From Zygnema cylindricum (Eukaryota; Streptophyta; Zygnematophyceae; Zygnematales; Zygnemataceae), in the NCBI GenBank assembly GCA_037447655.1, contig JBBHKE010000672.1, positions 261,001 to 325,000 on the forward strand: a stretch of DNA of 64,000 bases, in the 5' to 3' direction. The notes beneath the pieces were generated by a model. The model made no database searches, was not told where the DNA came from, and saw only the letters and a program-made list of their open reading frames with translations. The position numbers were made by a program, and so were the translations under genes. This document shows positions 1 through 9,816 of the stretch, one piece after another. Every line of letters begins with the position of its first letter. Position 1 is the stretch's first letter.

Positions 1-772
1 TCCTATCTCTCTCTCAAACTCTATCTACTGGTGTACGACACAAATTAGATTTCACTGCCGTACACAAATGTACAACTGCCGGTGTACTTTATGTACGAAT
101 TTTGTACGACATGGCCTAAATGTCGACACATGTCATATCCGGTTTCGGTCCTGTAATCCTCGAAGATGCCGCGATCCAACGTAATTGTGCCGCGTGTCAT
201 CCGATGTGGCGATGACCATAAACTGCAAAGAATCTCTTCCGCAATCTCGACTTTCTTCTCGGCCGTCCGATTGAATGCAAATTTCAATCGTAGCCGTCAT
301 AAATGCTTAAGCGGTATTTGTTTCGTAAAAGAAACAAAATGCGCGGTACTCGTTCTTTTTCCATACCAAATTCCGTACGTTTATATAACCGGATCTATGT
401 CAACGTACACATCCGCTGTTAAATGAATTTCCCTACATGTAAACATTTAATTAAATATCAAACCCCATAGTATCGTCTAGGTTTAACGGTTAGGGCTACC
501 GCCTATTGGCGTTCTACGGACCAAGATGAATTCCTAGTTTCGACATATTCTTTTAGTAAATAAACCTTCCACTCTATATAACAACTAATCTATTTCCCGT
601 AAACCTCTAGATAGCCTAAGAAGCCATGGCTCCAGCTTCCTCTCCAACTTCTCAGTGACTACAATAAGTGTGAGAGTTTGTAAAGAGAAGTTTGAGGCAA
701 ACTGCCTCAACATCTCTTCTATATTCCAATTTCGACGTAGAAAAAACTTTATACGGACAATTAATTTTTGCA
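1..772 (-). repeat. 3' LTR of Copia A (partial)
   Basis: It aligns with 10093-10884, the 5' LTR of the same element, with scattered substitutions and a deletion near 520 where the other copy reads through a tRNA-like T-arm. The minus-strand LTR starts TGCAAAAATTAATTG at 772, directly after the polypurine tract. It holds the AGCCATGGCT palindrome near 626 and remains of the antisense tRNA-like block near 472-545. An 80-codon sense ORF at 45-287 has a counterpart in the other LTR at 10114-10380; the shared frame may only reflect LTR identity. Confidence 0.88.
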
Positions 773-785
773 CTCCCCTCGTTTT

Positions 786-3196
786 CTAGAAAATCTTTAA
801 TTTCAGACCACAATTCTCCCTGCAGGAAATTAGCTTAGGGGAAGGTACAGGTTTGGTTATCATATCTGCTACAATCTCACTATCTGGTCGGTACTCTAAA
901 CTGATTATTTTGTTTTCTAATTTCTCTCTAACAAAGCTGAGTCTAATGTCCATGTGTTTAGCTTTAAAATGATGTTTATGATTGTCAGAAATAGAGATTG
1001 GTGCCTGATTATCACAAAAAAAATTATGCACACCACTCTAAAGGTGACCAAGCTCACCAAGCAAAGACTTGACCCACATCAATTCTTTTACAACAGAGCA
1101 AGAGGCCATATACTCAGCCTCCATGGTCGATTGAGCAATATCCTTTTATTGTATGTTGCTCCAATAGCAAGCCCCATCACCCACATATAATACATATCCA
1201 TAAGTACATCTCCTCATCAGAGCATCACCATAACTAGCATCACTCCAAGTAGCGATGTCGGTATTCTCCCCACCCAAATGCAACCATAGATCCCAAGTTC
1301 CTATCAAATATCTAAGGACTCTCTTAGCTACCTCCCAATCCCTCTTAGTGGGAGCATTTAGACTTCTATTCAGCACTCCTATAGCTGCAGCTAAATGCGA
1401 CCGGGTACAATTCATAAAATAGATTAGACTTCCCACTACATGCTTTTAAGGAATAGTCTCAAATGAACTTCTGTTCTTCAGGAGATAATTCCTCGTGTAA
1501 GACTATGACTCCTTCTTCCTCACTCCCCTCACTTCCTTTCATTAACTCCATTGGAGTTGTACAACTATTAGCTTTATCCATTTGATATTTTTTAAGCATG
1601 TTCCCTATTGCTTCCTTTTGAGTCAATCTTATTATTTTTCTTTTCCAGTCTCTTTCTACTTGAATTCCCAAAATATGCTTTGCTTCTCCCATATCCTTCA
1701 TTTCAAATCTCCCCTTAAGATCGGTTTTCACTTTATTATTTTTTTTCCATTGATTTACTTAACAGAAGCAAATCATCAACATAAATTGCAATAAATATAA
1801 AACCTTCCTCGTCTTCGAAAACATAGATTGAGTGATCTCAGCTGATCCGGATATATCCCAGACCTGTAAGAAACTCATCAAGCTTCTTATTCCACTGTCA
1901 AGGCGCGTGTTTCAAACCATAAAGAGATTTAATCAGCCGGCATACCTTACTCTCCTCTCCTTCCTCCACAAACCCTTCGGGTTGTCGCATGAAGATCTCC
2001 TTTTCCAATTCTCCATGCAAAAAGGCTGTCTTGCTGTCCATCTGATGCACTTCCATATCTTCCGCTGCTCCTAAACTGAGAAGTATGTGGACGGAGGGAA
2101 ATTTGACGACTGGGGCAAAGGTTTCCTCGTAGTCAATTCCCTCCTTTTGTGTCCCTTTGCCACTAATCAGGCCTTGTATCACTCAATCGTGTTATCTCCG
2201 TTCAATTTTAATTTGAAAACCCACTTACAACCGATTGTTTTTCCGTTAGGTGGACAATCCTCTAGCTCCCAAGTATCGGCTGCCATAATTGAGGCCATCT
2301 CCTCATTGATGGTTGTCTTTCACTGGTTTCTTTCTGGGCAAGTCATCGCCTCTCCATAAGTCTGAGGTTCATCTTGATGAGATAGTTTTGTTACCTAGAT
2401 ATTAACTTGTTTTTCTTAAAATCTTTTGCTACTTCTCCTTCCCCCCTAAAATGTGGCTGGAATAGATGGTGTTCGTGGGTTCTTTCATACAATCTCGGCA
2501 TCTCCCCTGTCCCTTGATTTCTGAATCAGTTTCCACCACGTCTTCCGCTTCGGTAAGCTTTGTCACTGGAGTTTCCACAGCTGAGTTCTTTTTCGGTCTT
2601 ATTTGTACCTGCAAGAATGTCATCTTCTCTAAAACCTGGATAGTTAGGAAGCTCAAAGTCATTGGAATTTTCTGACTCAAATCTGATTTTACTAACTTTG
2701 TATACTTGAAGGGATCCACAGACTTTCCTTCATCCCTAACTACTAGATGCTTTACTAAGATTATATCTTCCCTTTTTAGACCATAAACTCTATATCCTTT
2801 CACATCCTCATCATATCCTAATAAGTATCTCAGTTTTCCTTTAGTATCTAACTTCTAATTTGACCGATGTGTATCTAGACTGAATACGAGACTACCAAAA
2901 ACCTTTAAGTGAGATATGTGTGTTTTTCGACCTGTCCATCTCTCATAAGGTGTTTGATCTTTTATAGCTGAAGTAAGAACTCTATTTTTTAGGTAATTAG
3001 CATAGTTCATTGCTTCTGCCCAAAACCTTTTTCCTTTCTTCTTATTTGACAACATACTTCTAGCACTATCACTTAGTGTTCTATTTAACCTTTCAGCTAC
3101 CTTATTCAGTATTATTTCGGGTTTATAGGATCTGTCTTTTGGTGTTGGATCCATCTTCCATAAGAAAGTCCTCAAACTTGTTAAAAGTATACTCTT
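786..3196 (-). pseudogene. Copia A pol, 3' half: integrase C-terminus, RT, RNase H
   Basis: This is a decayed polyprotein segment. In minus-strand order it holds the integrase C-terminal part (about 3175-2855), the integrase-RT linker (2803-2429), reverse transcriptase (about 2360-1460) and RNase H (1436-786). The RT active site YVDD is intact at 1772-1783, and the RNase H tail keeps HMDIR and ADMITKPVPSPKL. Frame breaks and in-frame stops separate the pieces. Its 5' boundary at 3196 is the insertion point of the gag-only element; the rest of the integrase resumes at 7904. No functional product is expected. Confidence 0.88.
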
Positions 3197-4167
3197 TGTT
3201 GTTTTGAAAAGTCAGTTTCGTGCGTAATTGCTAATTAGATTTAATGTTGAGGTTTGAATAGATTCACGGATTGGGGGAGAAAACGGATTGATTATTAAAG
3301 TTACGTAAATGACTCATTGAGTGGTGCGAACAAGCAATGAAAAATGAACGGCGGATCGCGAAGCGATCCAATGTAAAATAAACGGAATGTTCCGGTACGG
3401 AGCAGCTAGCGCCGCCGGTACGCAGCAGCTGCGACGCAGTTAAGTCAACGCAATTGCAGCTACTTTTATGATCCGTACGGAAAGCGCAGCCAGCGCAGCT
3501 AGCGCAATTACGGATAATATGAATAGGATAGATTTCAAGTAATGATGATTAAACGATAGTGGTAGCTTAGTGGTTGCTTAGTGGTAGCTTAGTTCTGACA
3601 TACGAAGAGTGCGGTGTAAAAATTCTGTACAACATAGGTTTGTCCTTTTGACTAGTTAGGTTATTAGAGTAGATATAGTACGGCTGGTATGCCTCCGTAC
3701 TCTGAGTATAACTTGCAGGACTTAGATTATTTTATGTATCGCAGTCAAGTTAATCAAAGTAATGGCAGACTGTTTTCTGCATCTTTGACCTGTTGGTGTG
3801 ATCACTTTGTTTGGTGCTTTCATGTGAAACTTTGTGAAATTTTTCTATGATATAGAATCTATATGTGTGTGAAGTTTCATTGTATTCCACTATCTCTGTA
3901 AGATTCTGTGAACAGTCTAAGTGGTTAGTTTGTGAAGCTGTCAGCTATTTTTGGGAAACTCTGGAGATTATATCTTCTAGATGCCTTGGTGGATTTGGTT
4001 TTAACTTTGATTGTTTACAGCCTATATGGTATACTGCATATTGGTACAGTTATGGACCATTTTGATTATTGTGGAGTAATCTCTGTCGTCTGAAACAAAG
4101 CTGTTTTTGAGGTAGTCTGTGGGTGTTTCCGTGAGTAATCCATGGGTGAAATAAGCTATGGACAACA
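3197..4167 (+). repeat. 5' LTR of the gag-only element
   Basis: A 971-bp LTR starting TGTTGTTTTGAAAAG and ending GGACAACA. It contains a perfect 7-bp stem hairpin GGATCGCGAAGCGATCC (3353-3369), three copies of an 11-bp AGTGGTAGCTT-like unit (3558-3590), and alternating GCAGCTAGCGC-type motifs near 3405-3510. Its last 26 bases contain the ATG used by gag (4142). The start and end sequences, and the hairpin, link it to the LTRs at 11688-15106 and 15672-16951. Confidence 0.88.
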
Positions 4168-5365
4168 GGTTATGGGCCCACACCCTTGGCTACCTAAATT
4201 TGATGGATCAAAATATCACTACTCGAAGTGTGCGCTCGAGAGCTACTTCGAGATGATGGAGCTAATAGATGTGGTGGACGGTTCCTTGGCCGAAACATCA
4301 AATGAATGGAAAAGGAAAAATCATGAGTGTCTAAGGGTTATCAAGAACTCCTTGACTGAGGATTTGGTAATGTCATACCTAAGTTTTAATAAGGCAGCTA
4401 AATTATGGAAGAGCTTAGAATGTATGTATGCAAAGACGTCTTTATATCATTGGCTTAGTAGTGTTACCAAAATAGTTGAACACAAGTATGTAAGAGGTAG
4501 TTTGGAGAAACACTGTATTCACTTACAAGTAATATTTGCAGAAAATGATTTGGCAGGGGGAAACTTTACAGATGCTTAACAAGCTATCTTGTTAATGAGA
4601 AGTCTACCCAAAAAATATAAGAGTGCACTAGATCGATTGACTTTAATTTATAAAAATGATTGGAGCGTAACTGTAGCTAGACGAGTTATTCTACATGAAG
4701 AGGCTAATAGAAAGGTCTTATCAAGTGAAAGGAATATAAAGGAATCTAAGTCTCAGTTTCATAAAGTTAAAAGTAGTAGTGAGTTCGGAGATCGGCCAAA
4801 GAATTGTTTTTACTGTAATGATTTAGGACATACCTTCAGGGTATGTCCATGGTATAAAAGTGAATGTGTTACCGGGAAGTTTAAAGATGGATGGGACATC
4901 ACCCTGGTTCGTACCCCAATAAGAAAGGAATCCAATGCTTTCATGAGTGAGAGACAAGACTCGACAAATGACAAAAGGTATACACCGTGTGTTGACGAAT
5001 TTATGTATTTACCGACCTTCTGTGGTGTTTGATATGGAGTAAAGGAGGAGGTGACAGAAAAGGATTTGGTGTCTGTCCCTTTTTCAGACGTTAGATTGGT
5101 GAGTAACAAAGAGTTACAGGAGGAAGAGTTGTTTAAAGTAAGAAAAAGTAGAGGAAGTGAAGGTCACTTGGAAGTGGAAGCCAAAAATTACTTAAACATA
5201 AATACTAATAAACTAAACTCAATTTATCTAGAAGGACAGGGCAAAGATATGAAGAAAACTGGAATTAGGAATGAGGTGTATAATGTGGAAACTAATGGAA
5301 GGAGTTATGTCACCGAAGATAGTGTGGTGAAGGACGAAAGAGATAAGGACAAGATTTTTCTGTGA
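4142..5365 (+). pseudogene. Copia-type gag with CCHC zinc knuckle, two in-frame stops
   Basis: One continuous frame of about 408 codons starting at ATG 4142, which lies inside the LTR, and reading through the primer-binding site (QQVMGPHPW). Residues 1-145 resemble the plant Copia gag N-terminal domain (LPKFDGSKYHYSKC). The next part holds LLMRSLPKKYKSALDRL and the knuckle CFYCNDLGHTFRVC near 4806-4850. The tail is rich in Glu, Lys and Asn and has no recognised domain. The frame is interrupted only by TAA at 4577-4579 and TGA at 5030-5032. It would encode the particle protein. Two single-base stops in an otherwise open frame suggest fairly recent inactivation. Confidence 0.82.
4168..4181 (+). 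other. Primer-binding site matching the anticodon arm of initiator tRNA-Met
   Basis: The 14 bases GGTTATGGGCCCAC follow the LTR directly. They are complementary to GTGGGCCCATAACC, the anticodon stem-loop of the plant initiator tRNA-Met. They do not match its 3' end, which would give TGGTATCAGAGC. Position and sequence agree with the other elements here. A tRNA cleaved in the anticodon region, as known for Drosophila copia, is the inferred primer. Confidence 0.8.
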
Positions 5366-5865
5366 CCTTATCAGATGACAAATCTGTGAGTGAAAATTGC
5401 CTACAAGAAAGTTTGTTAACTGAAGCAAGAGGAGTTGAAGGAAGATATGGACACTTAGAAGCAAAAATAAGAAATAAGGTGGCAGTAAAAATTGGTGAAC
5501 TAGGAGAAGAACAAAGCAAAACTATTCAGAAAATCGGAGGGAGAAAATAAGTTTGTGGGAGTGAAAAATGTAATAGAAATGCAAAAGTTAGAAATATAGG
5601 AAAGGAAAATAGCAAAGAAAAAGTGCACATGAAAAGAAGAAGAATCAAAATTAAAATTTATCAGATAAATGAAGTTGATGGAAGTAGCAAATCTATGAAG
5701 AAACACATAAAGGTGAAACAGAAAACTAGTATTTGTGACATTAAACTAGTAGAAAATTGTGACAGAAATGTAAACTTTCAAACAAGACAAAAGATCATGA
5801 AGAAAACAAAAAGAAGATGTAATATTCAAAGGATCAAGGGTAAGAGAAAACATGCTGAGAAGTGA
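5362..5865 (+). pseudogene. Lysine-rich frame downstream of gag, one stop
   Basis: A frame of about 167 codons that starts as the gag frame ends, offset from it, and is open except for TAA at 5548-5550. The protein would be strongly basic in its second half (KRRRIKIKIYQ, KKTKRRCNIQR). I recognise no domain. It may be a decayed C-terminal extension of gag joined by a frameshift near 5362, or chance open reading in A-rich DNA. The base composition (A-rich, few C) makes lysine codons common, so coding is uncertain. Confidence 0.4.
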
Positions 5866-6936
5866 TCAAGAAAAGAGAGCAGAAGAAATGATTTTCTAGA
5901 GGATATTTTTGAAAAATGTGAATTTAGAGAAAGCTTAGTTTTGGAAAAACGTGTATTACAGGCATGTCTTATAAAGACAACTTCGTTTGACATTCGATTT
6001 GTTTTTGGTTGGACTTTAGATTTGTATTCTTCATTGTTGAGTTAGTTGAAAAGTCACAAAAAGATTTATTTATGTATTCTTGAAGACGAAGGAGGTGGTG
6101 GAAGCAATGACTTGTTACGGAAGGAAAATTTCGGGAGACATGGCAAAGAGCACCAAAGGAAGGAAAATTTCGGGAGACATGACAGAGAGCAGCGAAAGCA
6201 GTGAAGAATCATTAGAAGAAGTTCGCGTTGCTAACAGCGACGTAGCATAGCGGCGCAGCGAAAAGAGTGGTGATGTATGACACTTACATGTTGATTATTT
6301 TATTCCAGGTGCATGCAACTAAATATTCACGGGTTATACATTTATGGCGTAAGAAGAGCTATTACAGGACACTTTTTGCAATAAGGCAGCAAGCAACTGG
6401 GAATTGGCAAAGGGCAGCAAGAGCAATGGTTACGTCGGCAAAACATAGGTGATGTGTTGTTTTTGCTAAATATATTGTATGATGAACAGTGGAGGTTGAT
6501 ACTAAATTTTGAATATTTAAATAATTGTTTATTATTCTTTTGTTTATCCATTAGAGTGGAAACATTTGCGTACAGCATTGACTAATGAGTCTAAAGCTTT
6601 AGGGGAGTGTAGAATTTGAAAGCTTTAGTCTCAGTAAATGAGGCTATGAGAAGGAAGTTAAAGGTGAAAAAAAGCAGCAGTTAGGACTGCGATGTCAAAC
6701 TAGCGCAGCATAGCAGTACACGCTGCACTTTGTATTCATACTGCGCTGTGATGTCAAACTAGCGCAGCGTAACAACATAATATTACACACTTCATATAGC
6801 GCACCGTAGTACCATAGCAGTACACGCTGCACTTTGTATTCATACAACGCTCCGTTTTCAAACTAGCGCAGCGCAGCAACATAGTACTACACGCTGCATA
6901 TTTTTTTGGGTGCACGAAACTAAATTTTCGGGGGAG
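5866..6936 (+). other. Non-coding 3' interior of the gag-only element with tandem repeats and polypurine tract
   Basis: No recognisable protein is encoded. It holds a 39-bp tandem duplication (6119-6195) starting GGAAGGAAAATTTCGGGAGA and an imperfect array of GC-rich units at 6692-6901. It ends in a polypurine tract next to the 3' LTR. In an autonomous Copia element this position would hold pol. Confidence 0.7.
6692..6901 (+). repeat. Imperfect tandem array of CTAGCGCAGC / CACGCTGC units
   Basis: Roughly three diverged units built from TCAAACTAGCGCAGC followed by TAGTACACGCTGC or AGCAGTACACGCTGCACT. Related GCAGC/GCGC motifs occur in the LTRs of the same element (for example 3405-3510). The array sits just before the polypurine tract. 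Function unknown. Confidence 0.7.
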
Positions 6937-7898
6937 TGTTGTTTTGAAAAGTCAGTTTCGTGCGTAATTGCTAATTAGATTTAATATGGAGGTTTGAATA
7001 GATTCACGGATTGGGGGAGCGAACGGATTGATAATTAAAGTTACGTAAATGACTCATTGAGTGGTGTGAACAAGCAATGACAAATGGACGGCGAATCGCG
7101 AAGCGATCCAATGTAAAATAAACGGAATGTTGAAATAGGCGCCGCCGGTACGGAGCAGCTGCGACGCAGTTAAGTCAACGCAATTGCAGCTAGTTTTATG
7201 ATCCGTACGGAAAGTGCAGCCAGCGCAGCTAGCGCAACTACGGATAATATGAATAGGATAGATTTCAAGAAATGATGATTAAACAATAGTGGTAGCTTAG
7301 TGGTTGCTTAGTGGTAGCTTAGTTTTTGGCATATGAAGAGTACGGTGTAAATATTTTGTACAACACAGGTTTGTCCTTTTGACTAGTTAGGTTATTAGAG
7401 TAGATACAATACGGCTGGTATGCCTCCGTACTCTGAGTATAACTTGCAGGACTTAGATTATTTAATGTATCGCAGTCAAGTTAATCAAAGTAATGGCAGA
7501 CTGTTTTCTGCATCTTTGACCTTTTGGTGTGATCACTCTCATTGGTGCTTTCATGTGAAACTTTGTGGAGTTATTCTTTGATATAGAATCTATATGTGTG
7601 TGAAGTTTCATTGTATTCCAGTATCTGTGTAAGATTCTGTGAACAGTCTAAGTGGTTAGTTTGTGAAGCTGTCAACTATTTTTGGGAAACTCTGGAGCTT
7701 ATATCTTCTAGATGCCTTGGTGGATTTGGCTCTAACTTTGATTGTTAATATTGTATATGGTATACTCCATATTGGTGCAGTTTGGGACCATTTTGATAAT
7801 TGTGGAGTAATATGTGTTGTCTGAAACACAGTTTTTTTTGAGGTAGTCTATAGATGTTTCCGTGAGTAATCCATGGCTAAAATAAACTATGGACAACA
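6937..7898 (+). repeat. 3' LTR of the gag-only element
   Basis: A 962-bp copy of 3197-4167, starting TGTTGTTTTGAAAAG and ending GGACAACA. Scattered substitutions and small indels separate the two, and the GGATCGC hairpin is disrupted here (GAATCGC). Both copies keep the 11-bp repeat trio. The moderate divergence suggests the insertion is not very recent. Confidence 0.88.
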
Positions 7899-7903
7899 CT
7901 CTC

Positions 7904-8760
7904 CACAATTGTCAGTCCTTACTCTCTTGATTGGAGTTTCATGGAGTTTTTCACTCCATGCTTTATATTGTCTAAATTAATCCTGAGCTTCGGACTTGTT
8001 TTTCAAAAAATACACCCTGGAATACCGAGTCCAATCAATAGTGATAGTCATCATAAATCTCTTCCCCCTTGGTGAGGGCACTTTAGCCGATCCCCAAATA
8101 TCTTTGTGTACTAAATCTAGAAGTGTTTCTCCCTTATTGGTGGCTGTTTTTGGAAAGGGTAATCTGTGTGCTTTACCTTGAGCACATCCACTACAATCTC
8201 TTATATTATCACTCTCACTGAATTGAATCCCTTCCACCACTCCCATCTTATGCATCTCTCTTAACTTATCTAGATTCACATGCCCAAGCCTCTTATGCCA
8301 CATCATAATATCATGAACACCTGCATAATAACGTTTCTTTGTTTCATTATTTAAAATCAGCCTAAACATCCCTTGGCTACCTTTCTCAGCAATGAAATAT
8401 ACATCCTCCTCAAAACTTGCAGTAAAGACTCCTTCCCTAGAGCTAGTAAAAAAACCCTTATCATCTATTACAGATGTAGAGATGAGGTTTTTTTTCAGCT
8501 CCAGAATAAACAATACATCGAAGAATGTTACTATCGATGTCTTTCCTTCTACTTACACTTTCAGATCTACCAATCCTACAAAAGTAGTACTGACTATCCT
8601 CCCATCCCTGTACTCTATCTCTACAATGGGAATCTTTTTCATCTTAGTGAACATGTGCTTATCCTTACACGTGTGCATGGAGGCACTTGAATCTACAATC
8701 CAACTTGCTTCACCTTTCAATCCACCTTAAACACATTTATGCCTTCGTGTAATTTCGACC
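7904..8760 (-). pseudogene. Copia A protease, pre-integrase zinc domain and integrase N-terminal core
   Basis: On the minus strand, 8513-7977 is one open frame: the pre-integrase domain with WHKRLGHVNLDKL and CSGCAQGKAHRLPFP (the HHCC finger), then the start of the integrase core with LDLVHKDIWG. Upstream, near 8690-8700, is the aspartic protease motif, read as WIVDSSASMH where DSGA is usual. The core resumes beyond the nested element at 3196. The protease and integrase parts lie in different frames. Confidence 0.85.
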
Positions 8761-9812
8761 TCGTTTTTCGCCTCCAACTCCTCATCCAATAGGAGCTCAT
8801 CGTCCTCGACCTTAGATTCCGCCTCATGTACTTGTTTCACAAAGGCCTTTTTCCCTCCTCTTAGGGTTCCACCGGTCTGCCCCTCCTTTAACCAAAGCTT
8901 GGTTAGCTTATATAGTGCCCAAGTTTCTTACAAACTGACATAAACCTTTGGGAGCCCTTGGTCTGAACTCGTCAGTCTGATTTTTTTGCTCCCTCCCCCC
9001 ATAGTTTCCGACCAGTTTCTGGGAATCCTTCTTCCTCTAATCGGTCGCAGTTGCAAAGGCTTGGCCACTCTTTCCTCCCCTTCAGATCTTAATCGTATTC
9101 TCCCGAACGAGAATCATACCTACCACTGAGTTCCATATCCACCTTGAGTCCGGCAAGTCCTGCACATGGTTGACTATGTTCTCGAACTCGTCGGGTACTT
9201 TATCACTAAACAGTTAACCTTTTCTTTTTCACTAAAATCTTTTCCATCACGTTCTAGCTCCATAAAAAGTGTAGCAAGCTCATTACAAAAATCCAACATT
9301 TTCCCCCTTTTGTATACATACTCCTTATCTTTTTGATCAGCCAACTGTTGTTGCTGAATTGTACCACTTCGGTACATCTCTATAAGAGCCATCTAGAGAT
9401 CGGATGCCCTTTCTTCCTGCAAATGAGGACATGCAAGCCCTTGAGTAAGATGGCGGAGGATGAAGAGCTTTGCCCCCATATTGTTGAAGTCCCAGGTATC
9501 AGTATCATTCTCCTCATTCCTCGAAATAGGTGACATGAATGCTGCACCAATTGCTATTCGTGTGGTTGTCTCCTTCTCCGTTACTTTGTCCACCACCTCT
9601 CCTTCTTTTGTCTCCTTTGTTGAAGATGGATCTGCTTTCCTTTTGAATCTGCTTCCTCCTAACCCTGGAGGGATTCCAAGATTTAATGGACGCCCCACTC
9701 GTCCACTCACTATCCCCCAAAACCTTTTCTCGCAAAGAGCTCCTGTCATCATTTTTTCCCAGTATATTAAGCCATTTCCATTAAAAATGGGTACCTTAGA
9801 GGGTGGGCCCAT
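8761..9812 (-). pseudogene. Copia A gag
   Basis: Gag of the same family as the other Copia elements here, opening MGPPSKVPIFNG and containing FILRHLTQGLACPHL. A TGG codon (Trp in the relatives, ASDLW) has become TAG at about 9393-9395, splitting it into 9812-9396 and 9392-9174. The part below 9174 is frameshifted and the zinc knuckle is degraded. The start codon that relatives use inside the LTR has mutated from ATG to GTA just upstream of 9817. Confidence 0.85.
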
Positions 9813-9816
9813 GACC
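9803..9816 (-). other. Primer-binding site of Copia A
   Basis: The minus strand reads GGTCATGGGCCCAC directly after the 5' LTR. This is the initiator tRNA-Met anticodon-arm complement with one substitution (C for T at the fourth base). Confidence 0.75.

Larger units (their letters stand above)
3197..7898 (+). mobile_element. Gag-only LTR retrotransposon (TR-GAG type) nested in Copia A
   Basis: It has two LTRs (3197-4167 and 6937-7898) bounded by TGTTG and ACAACA, a primer-binding site at 4168-4181, a polypurine tract TTCGGGGGAG at about 6927-6936, and a target duplication CTCTT/CTCTC (3192-3196 and 7899-7903; one base differs). Removing it rejoins the integrase of Copia A. The interior encodes a Copia-type gag with a zinc knuckle plus a lysine-rich region. 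I see no protease, integrase, RT or RNase H. This matches the published class of terminal-repeat retrotransposons with a gag domain, which depend on another element for pol. The gag carries two stops, so this copy is probably inactive. Confidence 0.88.

Noticed and set aside
6692-6901. CRISPR-like array
   Set aside because: The repeats are imperfect, irregularly spaced and lie within an LTR retrotransposon of a plant genome; no cas genes.
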